Source: Robertkochia marina (GTDB lineage: Bacteria; Bacteroidota; Bacteroidia; Flavobacteriales; Flavobacteriaceae). From it: 64,000 nt of DNA. Under the pieces are notes generated by a model. The model was given only the letters and a program-made list of their open reading frames with translations. It was not told the origin of the DNA and searched no databases. A program made the translations under genes and the position numbers. The first letter of the stretch is position 1. The number at the start of each line of letters is the position of its first letter. The stretch covers positions 558,001 through 622,000 of the forward strand of contig NZ_SSMC01000001.1 in the NCBI RefSeq assembly GCF_004799345.1. Direction: 5' to 3'. This document shows positions 17,415-26,002 of this stretch, piece by piece.

Positions 17415-17458
17415 ATGACAAAAGTCATGTTTTCCATAGGAGATAATCCACATCTTTG
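17415..17458 (+). promoter_or_regulatory. FNR-type operator and promoter of the yceI-porin cluster
   Basis: Palindrome ATGAC-AAAA-GTCAT at 17415-17428, a 22-bp spacer, then CATCTTTG at 17451-17458 (7/8 to TAnnTTTG). The expected start would be about 25 nt before the first yceI gene. Confidence 0.75.
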
Positions 17459-17488
17459 TGATAGAATTAATTATAAATCCAATCAATA

Positions 17489-18073
17489 ATGAGAATTCTA
17501 ATCATAAATAGTAAAGCCTTAGCCGCCACGATATCTCTTTTCTTTTTGGGATTTCTTTCTATGACGGCTCAGACCTATACCTTAGATAACAGCAATTCGG
17601 AGGTTACCATTTTTGGTACTTCTAATATTCACGATTGGGAGATCGTGGTAGAAGAGCAAAAGGGAAGTCTCACCCTGAAACAGAATAGTCCTGTCACGTT
17701 AACGGCGATGAAAATTAGCATCCCGGTAAAGGGCCTGAAAAGCGGAAAGTCAGGGATGGACAAAAACACTTATAAAGCCATGAATGCTGACGATTACGCA
17801 GAGGTGACCTTTACACTTACCTCGCCTGCAACTTTGAGCGAGGCCGGAAGTGGAATCTACAAAGTAAAGGCCACAGGAAACCTGACCATCTCAGGGGTTA
17901 CCAAGGCCACCGACCTTGTTTTCACCCTTAAAAAGACTGCTTCAGGGGTAATATTATCCGGAGAAAAAACACTTGATATGACCACATTTGACATTGAACC
18001 GCCATCAGCTTTGATGGGTACCATAAAAACCGGTAAGGAGGTAACTCTAAAATTCAACACCACCTTACAATAA
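17489..18073 (+). CDS. YceI family periplasmic protein
   Basis: A 194-residue exported protein with a hydrophobic signal segment ending MTAQ (about residue 28). The body shows the YceI lipocalin-like pattern: a YTLDNSNSEVTIFGTSNIHDWE opening, AMNADDYAEVTFTLT in the middle, GNLTISGVTKATDLVFTL and a FDIEPPSALMGTIKTGKEVTLKF ending. YceI proteins bind isoprenoid lipids such as polyprenyl or quinone-like molecules in the periplasm. It is first in a cluster with a porin and two more YceI members and is led by an FNR-type promoter, suggesting a role in respiration or envelope change at low oxygen (inference). Confidence 0.9.
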   Translation: MRILIINSKALAATISLFFLGFLSMTAQTYTLDNSNSEVTIFGTSNIHDWEIVVEEQKGSLTLKQNSPVTLTAMKISIPVKGLKSGKSGMDKNTYKAMNADDYAEVTFTLTSPATLSEAGSGIYKVKATGNLTISGVTKATDLVFTLKKTASGVILSGEKTLDMTTFDIEPPSALMGTIKTGKEVTLKFNTTLQ

Positions 18074-18119
18074 CAATTCTAAACAATAATTAACAATCCT
18101 TTTTATTAATACTACAACC

Positions 18120-19460
18120 ATGAGAACACTTTTATCAAAAATTCTGGTAGTGGCGATGCTCTTCGCCGGAATGAGCATATATGCCCAAAAACGTGACCTT
18201 TCTAATTTCAGACCACCGGACCAACGAGGACTCCATATGTTCGAAGCTCCTAAAGATTCCGTACAATTATTTGACGGTATCAAGGTTCGTGTAGGTGGAT
18301 CTTCTACCCTTCAGTTCCAAGGATTAAGTCATGAAAATGCTTATGACAATGCTGCTGTAGGAGATGTTGGAATTCCTGATCAGGATGCCCTTGATCAATT
18401 ACAATTGATCGGGATCGAAAGCAACTTTAACCTGGCTACTGCTAACCTCGACCTGGATGTACAGTTGGCCAAGGGGGTAAGAATGCACTTAAGAACTTAC
18501 CTGTCTTCAAGACACCACCCCGAGCCTTATGTAAAAGGTGGTTACTTCCTGATCGACGACCTAAGCTTTATCAGCGAAGGGTTTATGGAAAACTTCATGA
18601 AGTATGTAACCGTAAAAGTTGGTCACATGGAGAACAACTACGGGGATGCCCACTTCAGAAGATCTGATAACTCTATGGCTCTTTACAATCCATTTGTTGG
18701 GAACCTGATCATGGATGCCTTTACAACCGAAGTAGGTGCTGAGGTATATTACCGAAATGGCGGGTTCATCGGAATGCTTGGTGTAAGTAACGGAAAGCTT
18801 AACCAGTCTGTTGCAGAATCTGACACCAAACCTTCTTTCCTTGCCAAGTTAGGTTATGACAACTACGCCCAGGGTGATGACCTCAGATTCCGTTTAACAG
18901 GGTCTGTGTACACCACTTCGGAGTCTTCCAGAACCTACCTGTATGCTGCCGACCGTGCCGGATCAAGATACTACCTGGTACTGGAGTCTGTTCAAACAAG
19001 AGGAAGAGGAGGTCTTGCGGCAACCAGCCCTGTTAGTCAGTTCAGATCAGGACGTTTTGACCCCGGATTCAGCAACGAACTCACTGCATTCATGTTCAAC
19101 CCATTCGTTAAGTTTGGCGGACTTGAGTTCTTCGGAACCGCAGAATTCTCAAGTGGTAAGAGCAATAATGAAGCCGATACCCGTAATGCCACTCAATTGG
19201 CCGGAGAACTGATCTACCGATTCGGAGGCAATGATGACCTTTACGTAGGAACACGTTATAACACCGTAAATGCCGAACTCGGTTCAGGAGATGTAGATAT
19301 CAACAGATTTAACCTCTCTGCAGGATACTTCCTGACTAAGAACATCCTCGCCAAACTGGAGTATGTAAACCAAAACCACGATGGAGCAGGATATGACGGA
19401 ACCAAATTCCAGGACGGTTCATTCAACGGAATAATGGTTGAGGCAGTGATCAGCTTCTAA
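18120..19460 (+). CDS. Outer-membrane porin-like beta-barrel protein
   Basis: A 446-residue protein with a signal peptide (MRTLLSKILVVAMLFAGMSIYAQ, 1-22), a KVRVGGSSTLQFQGL first strand and a terminal strand EAVISF ending in Phe, the outer-membrane insertion signal. Repeated Gly/aromatic strands through its length fit a 14- to 18-strand porin. Substrate is unknown. The 46-bp gap after the first yceI gene, without a terminator, indicates co-transcription; a strong terminator follows its stop. Confidence 0.85.
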   Translation: MRTLLSKILVVAMLFAGMSIYAQKRDLSNFRPPDQRGLHMFEAPKDSVQLFDGIKVRVGGSSTLQFQGLSHENAYDNAAVGDVGIPDQDALDQLQLIGIESNFNLATANLDLDVQLAKGVRMHLRTYLSSRHHPEPYVKGGYFLIDDLSFISEGFMENFMKYVTVKVGHMENNYGDAHFRRSDNSMALYNPFVGNLIMDAFTTEVGAEVYYRNGGFIGMLGVSNGKLNQSVAESDTKPSFLAKLGYDNYAQGDDLRFRLTGSVYTTSESSRTYLYAADRAGSRYYLVLESVQTRGRGGLAATSPVSQFRSGRFDPGFSNELTAFMFNPFVKFGGLEFFGTAEFSSGKSNNEADTRNATQLAGELIYRFGGNDDLYVGTRYNTVNAELGSGDVDINRFNLSAGYFLTKNILAKLEYVNQNHDGAGYDGTKFQDGSFNGIMVEAVISF

Positions 19461-19489
19461 AGAGTCCCTGATCTTACCCATCCATACAC

Positions 19490-19531
19490 AAGGCAAGCCG
19501 TCGATAATAACTTCGAGGCTTGCCTTTTTCT
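19490..19531 (+). terminator. Rho-independent terminator after the porin gene
   Basis: AAGGCAAGCC (19490-19499) and GGCTTGCCTT (19517-19526) form a 10-bp stem with a 17-nt loop, followed by TTTCTTTT. It separates the yceI-porin pair from the two downstream yceI genes, at least partly. Confidence 0.8.
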
Positions 19532-19562
19532 TTTAAGTTTATTATTTTCAACCACATTGAAT

Positions 19563-20147
19563 ATGAGAGCGTTAATTATTTTCTTGGTAATTACCGGCCT
19601 TTTATCTTTCCGGTCTTCAACCTCGGCCACTGCCGATAAACTGGTCTATATTAAAAACAGTAGTTCCTTAAGTATCATCGGGAAAACCAATGTGAACACC
19701 TTTAAATGCCGTTATGATATTGAGGAGATCTCAGACCCACTGCAAGTGGGCTACACTCAAATAGATGAGACCCTGACCTTCAATTCGGCAGTGCTGCATT
19801 TACAAAATGAATATTTTGACTGCGGAGGAAAAATGATCAACAGTGACCTGCATAAGTTACTTGACACCCCCAGGCATCCGGAAGTAACCATTGACCTCCA
19901 GAGGGTATATCCGCATCCCCGGATCAAGAACAATTATATCGCAGCAGTGAGTATCACCATAGCCGGAGTAAGTAAACAATACGATATGTTTTTGAAAGTA
20001 ACCCCGGAAGATGACCTGTCTGTAAAAGGTGTTCTCGAGATCATGCTTCCAGATTTCAACCTTGAACCGCCGCAAAAAGCTTTAGGGATGATACGGGTAA
20101 AAGATGACCTGGTTATTGAATTTCTGCTTGATCTGGTAGAAGCATGA
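19563..20147 (+). CDS. YceI-like family protein, divergent
   Basis: A 194-residue protein with a short N-terminal hydrophobic export segment. The opening SSSLSIIGKTNVNTFKCRYD, the central HPEVTIDLQRVYPHP and closing NLEPPQKALGMIRVKDDLVIEFLL follow the YceI scheme, but less closely than its two neighbours. A TTG start two codons upstream is possible; the ATG is preferred. It carries internal cysteines at KCRY and FDCGG, absent from the other two copies. It lies 100 bp after the porin stop, past a terminator, so it may have its own weak promoter. Confidence 0.8.
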   Translation: MRALIIFLVITGLLSFRSSTSATADKLVYIKNSSSLSIIGKTNVNTFKCRYDIEEISDPLQVGYTQIDETLTFNSAVLHLQNEYFDCGGKMINSDLHKLLDTPRHPEVTIDLQRVYPHPRIKNNYIAAVSITIAGVSKQYDMFLKVTPEDDLSVKGVLEIMLPDFNLEPPQKALGMIRVKDDLVIEFLLDLVEA

Positions 20148-20367
20148 GGTTGCGAACCACATCTTCCTGTTTCTAAAGAGTGCTATTCAAACTGGGCAAA
20201 GAGGCAAACCTGCCATCCCTTCCGGAAGAATTCCTGCAGCCAGGCTTGGGAGCGTAAAGAAGTAAAGAATTCGGATATCGCTCTGCTTTTAATAGCCAAA
20301 TCTCAAATCCTACATGTGACCCATGCATATTGGTTGGTTTGTAGTAGCTTTATATAAACACTAAAGC

Positions 20368-20955
20368 ATGAGAAGCAACATCTCTTTTTATCAGTTAACC
20401 GGGTTAGTATTTCTACTATTTCTTTCCGGCCTTCTTAAAAGCGTGGCCCAGCAGTATACCCTTGACAATATCAGGTCAGTGACCATTCTTACAGGAACCA
20501 CTAATCATAAAGACTGGCAGCTAAATGTAAAAGAGCACAAAGGGAGCCTCTTATTGGAAAATAACGGAACCCGGGTGTTAAGCTCCTTATACGTTGAAAT
20601 CCCGGTAATGAGCCTGAAAGGTAACAAAAAGGGAATGGAAAAAGACGCTTACAAGGCTATGAAAGCCGAAACTCACCCCAACGTCAGCTTTAGTTTAACT
20701 GCACCTGTAGCGCTGGAACCTTCTGTAGACAATACCTACAATATAATTGCCCGTGGCGATCTCAGTATTTCCGGCATAACCAAACCCATCGAGCTTCGGT
20801 TTACCCTGACAAGAACCACCAACGGCGTGGATCTGGAAGGAGAAAAAAGCATTGACATGACCGAATTCGGTATTGAGCCCCCCAAGGCCTTTTGGGGATT
20901 ACTGAAAGTAAATAAGGAAGTTACAGTTAAATTCACCACTACCTTTCTAAAATAG
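20368..20955 (+). CDS. YceI family periplasmic protein (third copy)
   Basis: A 195-residue exported protein: a signal peptide ends near VAQQ, followed by YTLDNIRSVTILTGTTNHKDWQ, KGMEKDAYKAMKAETHPNVSFSL and FGIEPPKAFWGLLKVNKEVTVKF. It is clearly a paralogue of the first YceI gene in this cluster, with the same motifs at the same spacing. A TAGCTTTA box at 20345-20352 may be its promoter; no ATGAC-N4-GTCAT site is placed upstream of it. The next gene, a GNAT enzyme, starts 6 bp after the stop. Confidence 0.9.
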   Translation: MRSNISFYQLTGLVFLLFLSGLLKSVAQQYTLDNIRSVTILTGTTNHKDWQLNVKEHKGSLLLENNGTRVLSSLYVEIPVMSLKGNKKGMEKDAYKAMKAETHPNVSFSLTAPVALEPSVDNTYNIIARGDLSISGITKPIELRFTLTRTTNGVDLEGEKSIDMTEFGIEPPKAFWGLLKVNKEVTVKFTTTFLK

Positions 20956-20960
20956 CCCAG

Positions 20961-21488
20961 ATGTACCTCTTCACCTCACAACGATTAGGATTCCGGCCAT
21001 GGATACCCGAGGATGTTGAAAAGATGCACAGGCTCAACATCAACGAAAAGGTAATGCGATATTTTCCAAAGACGCTTAGTAAAACTGAAACAAAGGCTTT
21101 CGTTGATCGTATGGACCTGCTGTACAAACAGCACGGGTATTGCTATTTTGCCGTTGATCTTCTTGAAACCACCTCTTTCATCGGATTTATCGGCTTGGAC
21201 ATCAAAACATTTAAAGCCGATTTCACCCCGATACAGGATATCGGATGGCGCCTTGCTCCGGAATACTGGGGCAGGGGTCACGCTACCGAAGGCGCTAAAC
21301 GCTGTATGAAATTTGCTCGTGAAGACCTGGGCTGGAAAGAAATTTATGCCATTGCCCCTGAGGTGAATACTCCTTCTATTGCCGTCATGAAGAAGCTGGG
21401 CATGGAGAAAGTGAAAGCTTTTATCCATCCTCAACTTGAAGAGGCGTCACCCCTTCAGCCGTGTGTATTGTATAAAGCGACGCTTTAG
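20961..21488 (+). CDS. GNAT acetyltransferase (RimJ/RimL-like)
   Basis: A 175-residue acyl-CoA N-acyltransferase. It starts with the family's TSQRLGFRPWIPEDVEKM, has IGWRLAPEYWGRGHATEGAKRCMKFA (the acetyl-CoA pyrophosphate loop), then VNTPSIAVMKKLGMEKV, all in the order of the RimJ/RimL type that modify small molecules or protein N-termini. Substrate unknown. Its 6-bp distance to the third yceI gene suggests one transcript. Confidence 0.88.
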   Translation: MYLFTSQRLGFRPWIPEDVEKMHRLNINEKVMRYFPKTLSKTETKAFVDRMDLLYKQHGYCYFAVDLLETTSFIGFIGLDIKTFKADFTPIQDIGWRLAPEYWGRGHATEGAKRCMKFAREDLGWKEIYAIAPEVNTPSIAVMKKLGMEKVKAFIHPQLEEASPLQPCVLYKATL

Positions 21489-21578
21489 CTGAGTGCAACG
21501 ACACCTGTAGCGCGATCACCGTAAACGAAATATCTATTCAGACGTTAAGGAACTTACTAACCACCCCGGCCTTCGGCC

Positions 21579-21608
21579 ACCCCTCCTTACAAAGGAGGGG
21601 GTATAATT
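21579..21608. repeat. Short hairpin repeat, family II, copy B
   Basis: ACCCCTCCTT-AC-AAAGGAGGGG followed by TATAATTC. It matches the unit at 7040-7068 apart from the loop and one inserted G. Confidence 0.6.
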
Positions 21609-21703
21609 CGATTCCAAAACAATCTACAGTACAAGAATGGATCGAGGAAGATCTGGGAGATCACGAACCATCCATAATTAACTATTTGGTTACATACTGA
21701 CCC

Positions 21704-21733
21704 TTTGCTCCTTTGCTGCTTTGCTGCTTTGCC
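21704..21733. repeat. Tandem 8-bp repeat TTTGCTGC
   Basis: Units TTTGCTCC, TTTGCTGC, TTTGCTGC and a partial TTTGCC follow head to tail. It is a simple-sequence stretch in non-coding DNA, prone to slippage. Confidence 0.6.
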
Positions 21734-21916
21734 TTTACCGTCATCCCTCTCCACAACAGGGAGATTGCCACACCACGCTCTGCGTAATTACCACTGACGG
21801 ATTTAGATATTCTGTTGAAAAAGTATATAAATTGTGGCTCCCCACCCTGGACAGGGAGGGGTGGCAGCGATAAAATCGTTGACGGGGCGGGTTGATTAAA
21901 TTGACCTCTCTTGCAA

Positions 21917-21968
21917 CCCCTTCCGACCCCGCTTCTAGCGGCGCCACCTTCCCCTCACCAGGGGAAGG
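21917..21968. repeat. Two-hairpin intergenic element, family III, copy B (reverse orientation)
   Basis: Read on the minus strand: CCTTCCCC / GGGGAAGG hairpin, then a second hairpin of different sequence (GCCGC / GCGGG with loop TAGAA), then GGAAGGGG. The outer parts match the copies at 7107 and 56611 while the inner hairpin has been replaced. Confidence 0.6.
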
Positions 21969-22001
21969 AGCCTGTTTTTGTTTTATTTTAAAAACGTCAT
22001 C

Positions 22002-22041
22002 CCACTCCACAAGAAATCAAATTTCAGCGGTCCCGCAATGA
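22002..22041. repeat. Partial family I repeat tail
   Basis: CTCCACAAGAAATC followed by ATTTCAGCGGTC and CGCAATGAC. The same 40-base module (with TCCAA and CGCAAAGACG) ends the copy at 57867-57950. Confidence 0.55.
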
Positions 22042-22056
22042 CAAATAGTTGCATTA

Positions 22057-22082
22057 AAAAAGCGACCCGAAGGCCGCTTTTT
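22057..22082 (-). terminator. Rho-independent terminator of sodA
   Basis: On the minus strand AAAAAGCG and CGCTTTTT enclose a GCC-TTCG-GGT hairpin tip, a stable UUCG tetraloop, with a U run at the end. It lies 20 bp past the sodA stop. Confidence 0.85.
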
Positions 22083-22102
22083 AACTATAGTGAAATAACT
22101 TC

Positions 22103-22711
22103 TTATTTATTCGCTGCGTAGTACTCAGCTACCTTATCCCAATTGATCACATTAAAGAAGTGTTCAATATAATCAGGACGACGGTTCTGATAGTTCAGGT
22201 AATACGCATGCTCCCAAACATCGATCCCAAGGATTGGATGTCCGCCACACCCTACTCCGGGCATCAACGGGTTATCCTGGTTTGGGGTTCCACATACATC
22301 CACTTTACCTCCTTTGTGCACACACAACCAAGCCCATCCAGAACCGAATTGTGAAGCCGCTGCTGATGAAAATTTCTCTTTAAATCCATCAAAAGAGCCA
22401 AATGCAGCATTGATCGCATCGGCCAGCTCACCTGAAGGCTTCCCGCCTCCGTCGGGAGACATTACTTCCCAGAACAGGCAGTGATTATAGAAACCACCTC
22501 CATTGTTACGAACTGCCATATTCGACATATCCAGGTTAGCCAGGATATCTTCAATAGACTTTCCTTCCAGATCAGTACCCTCTGCGGCAGCATTCAACTT
22601 GGTAGTGTACCCATTGTGATGCTTGGTATGGTGAATTTCCATGGTTCTTGCATCTATATTAGGTTCTAATGCATCATATGCATAAGGTAATTTTGGTAAT
22701 TCAAATGCCAT
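22103..22711 (-). CDS. sodA: Superoxide dismutase, Fe/Mn family (Mn-like)
   Basis: A 202-residue cytosolic enzyme converting superoxide to oxygen and peroxide. Metal ligands are visible: His27 in [11 protein letters not shown], His in NHCLFWEVM (about 82), and Asp and His in [15 protein letters not shown] (about 168 and 172). NHCLFW and QDNPLMP fit the Mn or cambialistic branch better than the Fe branch; metal choice cannot be settled from sequence. A TAAATTTG box (minus strand, 22755-22748) is a perfect -7 element about 37 bp before the start codon. No signal peptide. Monocistronic with its own terminator. Confidence 0.95.
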   Translation of the reverse strand: MAFELPKLPYAYDALEPNIDARTMEIHHTKHHNGYTTKLNAAAEGTDLEGKSIEDILANLDMSNMAVRNNGGGFYNHCLFWEVMSPDGGGKPSGELADAINAAFGSFDGFKEKFSSAAASQFGSGWAWLCVHKGGKVDVCGTPNQDNPLMPGVGCGGHPILGIDVWEHAYYLNYQNRRPDYIEHFFNVINWDKVAEYYAANK

Positions 22712-22814
22712 ATTTTCAGTGATTTAATTGTTAGTGATTTTGTTGATCAAATTTAAGGAAATCTAAGACATTATACTCTAAGAAATTGTTAAGAACTCCA
22801 GCCGATTTACTATT

Positions 22815-25800
22815 TTGCACCAAAACCATCATCTCGTGCAGGAAGCCAAATTTCAGATCTATAATGCCTCAGCGGGCTCCGGTAAAACATTCACCCTGGT
22901 TAAAGAATACCTTTGTACCATCTTACAGTCGGGCAGTAAGGACCTCTTTAAAAACGTGCTGGCCATTACCTTTACCAATAAGGCTGTAAATGAGATGAAG
23001 GAACGTATTCTGGAAAGCCTTTCTGAATTTTCAGATCCTGAAATAATACAGCATCCTTCCCCATTATTTTTGGCCGTTAATGATGAATTAGGGCTGCCGC
23101 CGCAGCAATTACAGCAAAGGGCCCAAAAACTGATTCATTACATTCTTCACAACTACGCCTTTTTCGACATCGTTACCATCGACAAGTTTACCCATCGGGT
23201 TATTCGCACATTTGCCAGAGACCTGGAACTCCCACAAAACTTTGAGGTGGTTATGGATACCGAAACCTTGTTAAAAGAAGCAATTGATAATCTTTTATAC
23301 CAGGCTGGTGAGAATAAAACCCTGACAGAAACCCTGATACAATTTGCCCTGGAGAAAGCAGATGACGACAAGCACTGGGACCTTAGCCGCGATCTGTTTA
23401 ACACCAGTAAACTTTTACTTAATGAAAATCATAAGCCCTACCTTGACAAACTCAAGGATAAAAGCACCGAAGATTTTCTGAAGATCTTAGATGAAATTCG
23501 TTCCGAATTTTCCTCCCTGCAATCACAGGTAAAAGATCTTGCCAGGGTCACCCTTGACGAGATCAGGGATTCGGGTATAGAACATACCGATTTTAAAGGC
23601 GGAAAAAAAGCTCCGATCCCCTCATTCTTGATACGATCTGCCGAAGGCGATCTGGGGTATGATTTTGCCGGGAAAGTCTGGGTTGACAACCTTGAAACCC
23701 AACCCCTGTACAGCGGCACATTTAAAGGCAACAGGGACGCCATGGATGCGCTTCAACCCGTTCTGGCAGAACGCATCACCCTTATCAGATCGGCATCTGA
23801 ACGCTACCAGTTCCTGAGAGCCATCTACAGAAACCTTGCCCCAATGTCTCTGATCAATGCCATTCAGAAAGAGTTTGATCGTATAAAAAAAGAACAGCAG
23901 CTGCTCCCCATATCAGAATTCAATGATAAGATCGCAGGAGCCATCAGGGCACAGCCTGCCCCTTTCATATATGAGAGATTAGGCGAACGCTACCGCAATT
24001 ATTTCATTGACGAGTTCCAGGACACCTCAGAAATGCAATGGAACAACCTGAAACCCCTGGTGGCCAATGCTCTTTCAGGAGAAAGCCTCTCCGGTAAAAG
24101 GGGAAGTCTGATGATCGTAGGTGATGCCAAACAATCAATCTACCGATGGCGGGGAGGTAAGGCCGAACAATTCATAGACCTGTATGGCAAGAAGGAGCAC
24201 AATCCCTTCCCCATCGAGAAACACGTTGTAAATCTTCCCAGAAACTATCGAAGCTTTGATGAGATCATCAGGTTTAATAACGACTTCTTTAAATATGTTT
24301 CCCGCTTTTTAACCAATGCATCGTATCGGGAACTATTTGAACATCACAGTTCGCAGGAATATAATAATAAAACCGGGGGCTATGTTGAATTCGGGTTTGT
24401 TGATAAGGAAGAGGAAGACAAAGAAACCAGGCAGCTGGAACACTGTTCCCGCACCATCCAAAAACTTTTAGAACAGGGCTATCAATATGGCGATATCGCC
24501 ATCCTTAACCGGGGAAATAAACACGCCCTGCTGGTGGCACAACACCTTACAGACCACAACATCCCGGTGATCTCTTCTGAGTCGTTGTTACTACAGAACG
24601 ACCCTAAAGTAAAATTCCTCGTCAGCATGATACGCTACGCCTATCGGGAGGAAGACCGGGAAAACCTGCTGGAGATGTTATGGTACCTGGCCGAAACAGA
24701 AAAAGAGGATGACATACACTCCTTCCTGTCTGCGGCCCTGCAACAGCCTGAGAATATTCTCAATGCCTATGATTTCAGCCTGAATCTGTTCAAACAACTC
24801 CCCTTTTACAATGCTATTGAATATACCATCGAACGATTCAGCCTCTACCAGGGCGATGAGGCATATCTGCAGGCATTTCTTGATGTAGTACTGGAATTCA
24901 CCCAGAAAGAAGCAGGAAGCATTGGTGCCTTTATTGAATTTTGGGAGGCAAAAAAGAGCAAATTAAGCCTTTCGGCTCCCGATGAGGCCAATGCCGTTCA
25001 AATAATGACCATTCATAAATCAAAAGGACTCGAATTCCCTGTGGTGATCTATCCGTTCGCCAATGCCGACATCTATCATGAGGTAGACCCAAAGCTATGG
25101 TTAAAAATACCCGGCAATCCCTGGAATCTCTCCTATGCCTTACTCAACAAGAACAACCAATTGGAGCAATTCGGAGAAGACGCCAGTCAAGCCCTTATGC
25201 AGTATAAGGAACAACAGGAGCTCGACACCTTTAACGTGCTATATGTAGCCTTTACGCGTGCGGTAGAACAACTTTATATTTTCTGCGAAGAAAAAACAGA
25301 TCGCAACGGAATAGAACAGGTAAAATACCTGCCCGGAATATTTATAAGTTATCTTAAAGAAAAAGGACTGTGGCGGGATCAATCCAGAACCTATAGCCTG
25401 GGTTCTCCCGTAAAACAACACAAGGCAGGAAAACAAAACCAGGTTAAAAATGAAGGCATCCCCTTTCAAACCAATAAAGGACTCCTGAATCATTACAATG
25501 TCATTACCCGCTCGGGAAGTCTTTGGGGTACCGGAGCCGAGGTTTCCATAGAAAAAGGAACCCTCTACCATGATCTTCTTTCTGAAATCCGGGATGTTAA
25601 AGACCTGGACCATGTACTTAACGATGCTCTTGACAGTGGCAGCCTGACCTCGGAAACCCTTCCTGAAGCAAAACATTATCTTTTAAAGGTGGTCAACCAC
25701 CCTGACCTGAAAGCCTTCTTTACAAGCCATTATCAGGTGATCTCTGAAAAAGAACTGATCACCTCCAACGGGCAACTTATGCGTCCTGACAGGGTTATGA

Positions 25801-25970
25801 TCAGAGAAGGGCAGGCCTGGATCATTGATTACAAGACAGGAAGTCAGGATCTGAAACACGAACAACAGCTTCATCAATATGCAAAGGCCCTTACCGAGAT
25901 GGGCTATAAGGTGATTCAAAAGCTTTTAGTGTACATAGACGAAGAGATCTTTGTGAAAAAGGTTTCTTAG
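22815..25970 (+). CDS. UvrD/RecB-type helicase-nuclease (AddA-like)
   Basis: A 1051-residue SF1 helicase with C-terminal nuclease. Walker A is NASAGSGKT (17-25), Walker B is DEFQDTSEMQW (about 398), motif III is VGDAKQSIYRWRGG, motif V is MTIHKSKGLEFPVV, motif VI is VLYVAFTRAVEQLY (about 805), and IDYKTG (about 1004) is the PD-(D/E)XK nuclease core. Together with the partner at 28738 it should resect double-strand breaks as AddAB/RecBCD does. The start is uncertain: TTG at 22815 or GTG at 22836, the latter giving a protein that begins VQEAKFQIYN like many relatives. Confidence 0.92.
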   Translation: MHQNHHLVQEAKFQIYNASAGSGKTFTLVKEYLCTILQSGSKDLFKNVLAITFTNKAVNEMKERILESLSEFSDPEIIQHPSPLFLAVNDELGLPPQQLQQRAQKLIHYILHNYAFFDIVTIDKFTHRVIRTFARDLELPQNFEVVMDTETLLKEAIDNLLYQAGENKTLTETLIQFALEKADDDKHWDLSRDLFNTSKLLLNENHKPYLDKLKDKSTEDFLKILDEIRSEFSSLQSQVKDLARVTLDEIRDSGIEHTDFKGGKKAPIPSFLIRSAEGDLGYDFAGKVWVDNLETQPLYSGTFKGNRDAMDALQPVLAERITLIRSASERYQFLRAIYRNLAPMSLINAIQKEFDRIKKEQQLLPISEFNDKIAGAIRAQPAPFIYERLGERYRNYFIDEFQDTSEMQWNNLKPLVANALSGESLSGKRGSLMIVGDAKQSIYRWRGGKAEQFIDLYGKKEHNPFPIEKHVVNLPRNYRSFDEIIRFNNDFFKYVSRFLTNASYRELFEHHSSQEYNNKTGGYVEFGFVDKEEEDKETRQLEHCSRTIQKLLEQGYQYGDIAILNRGNKHALLVAQHLTDHNIPVISSESLLLQNDPKVKFLVSMIRYAYREEDRENLLEMLWYLAETEKEDDIHSFLSAALQQPENILNAYDFSLNLFKQLPFYNAIEYTIERFSLYQGDEAYLQAFLDVVLEFTQKEAGSIGAFIEFWEAKKSKLSLSAPDEANAVQIMTIHKSKGLEFPVVIYPFANADIYHEVDPKLWLKIPGNPWNLSYALLNKNNQLEQFGEDASQALMQYKEQQELDTFNVLYVAFTRAVEQLYIFCEEKTDRNGIEQVKYLPGIFISYLKEKGLWRDQSRTYSLGSPVKQHKAGKQNQVKNEGIPFQTNKGLLNHYNVITRSGSLWGTGAEVSIEKGTLYHDLLSEIRDVKDLDHVLNDALDSGSLTSETLPEAKHYLLKVVNHPDLKAFFTSHYQVISEKELITSNGQLMRPDRVMIREGQAWIIDYKTGSQDLKHEQQLHQYAKALTEMGYKVIQKLLVYIDEEIFVKKVS

Positions 25971-26002
25971 GACGAGTTTTATAACTTTGTCAAAAAAACT
26001 TT

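Larger units (their letters stand above)
17018..17488. other. Intergenic region between regulator and yceI cluster
   Basis: No gene is supported. It contains a 12-bp inverted repeat at 17320-17345 and, near its right end, the palindrome-bearing promoter of the yceI cluster. The first 300 bases show nothing recognisable beyond AT-rich sequence. Confidence 0.5.
21489..22102. other. Intergenic stretch of repeats with a possible gene relic
   Basis: It holds a family II hairpin (21579-21608), a run of nearly four TTTGCTGC units (21704-21733), a family III two-hairpin element (21917-21968) and a partial family I tail (22002-22041). A 31-codon open frame at 21608-21700 ends TVQEWIEEDLGDHEPSIINY and a few more residues before its stop; its composition is protein-like but it has no start codon, so it may be the 3' remnant of a lost gene. 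Confidence 0.45.

Noticed and set aside
20311-20330. ATGTGAC...ATGCAT upstream of the third yceI gene as another FNR-type site
   Set aside because: Half-sites are not in the 5-4-5 arrangement, and the 22-bp spacing to a -7 box is not met.
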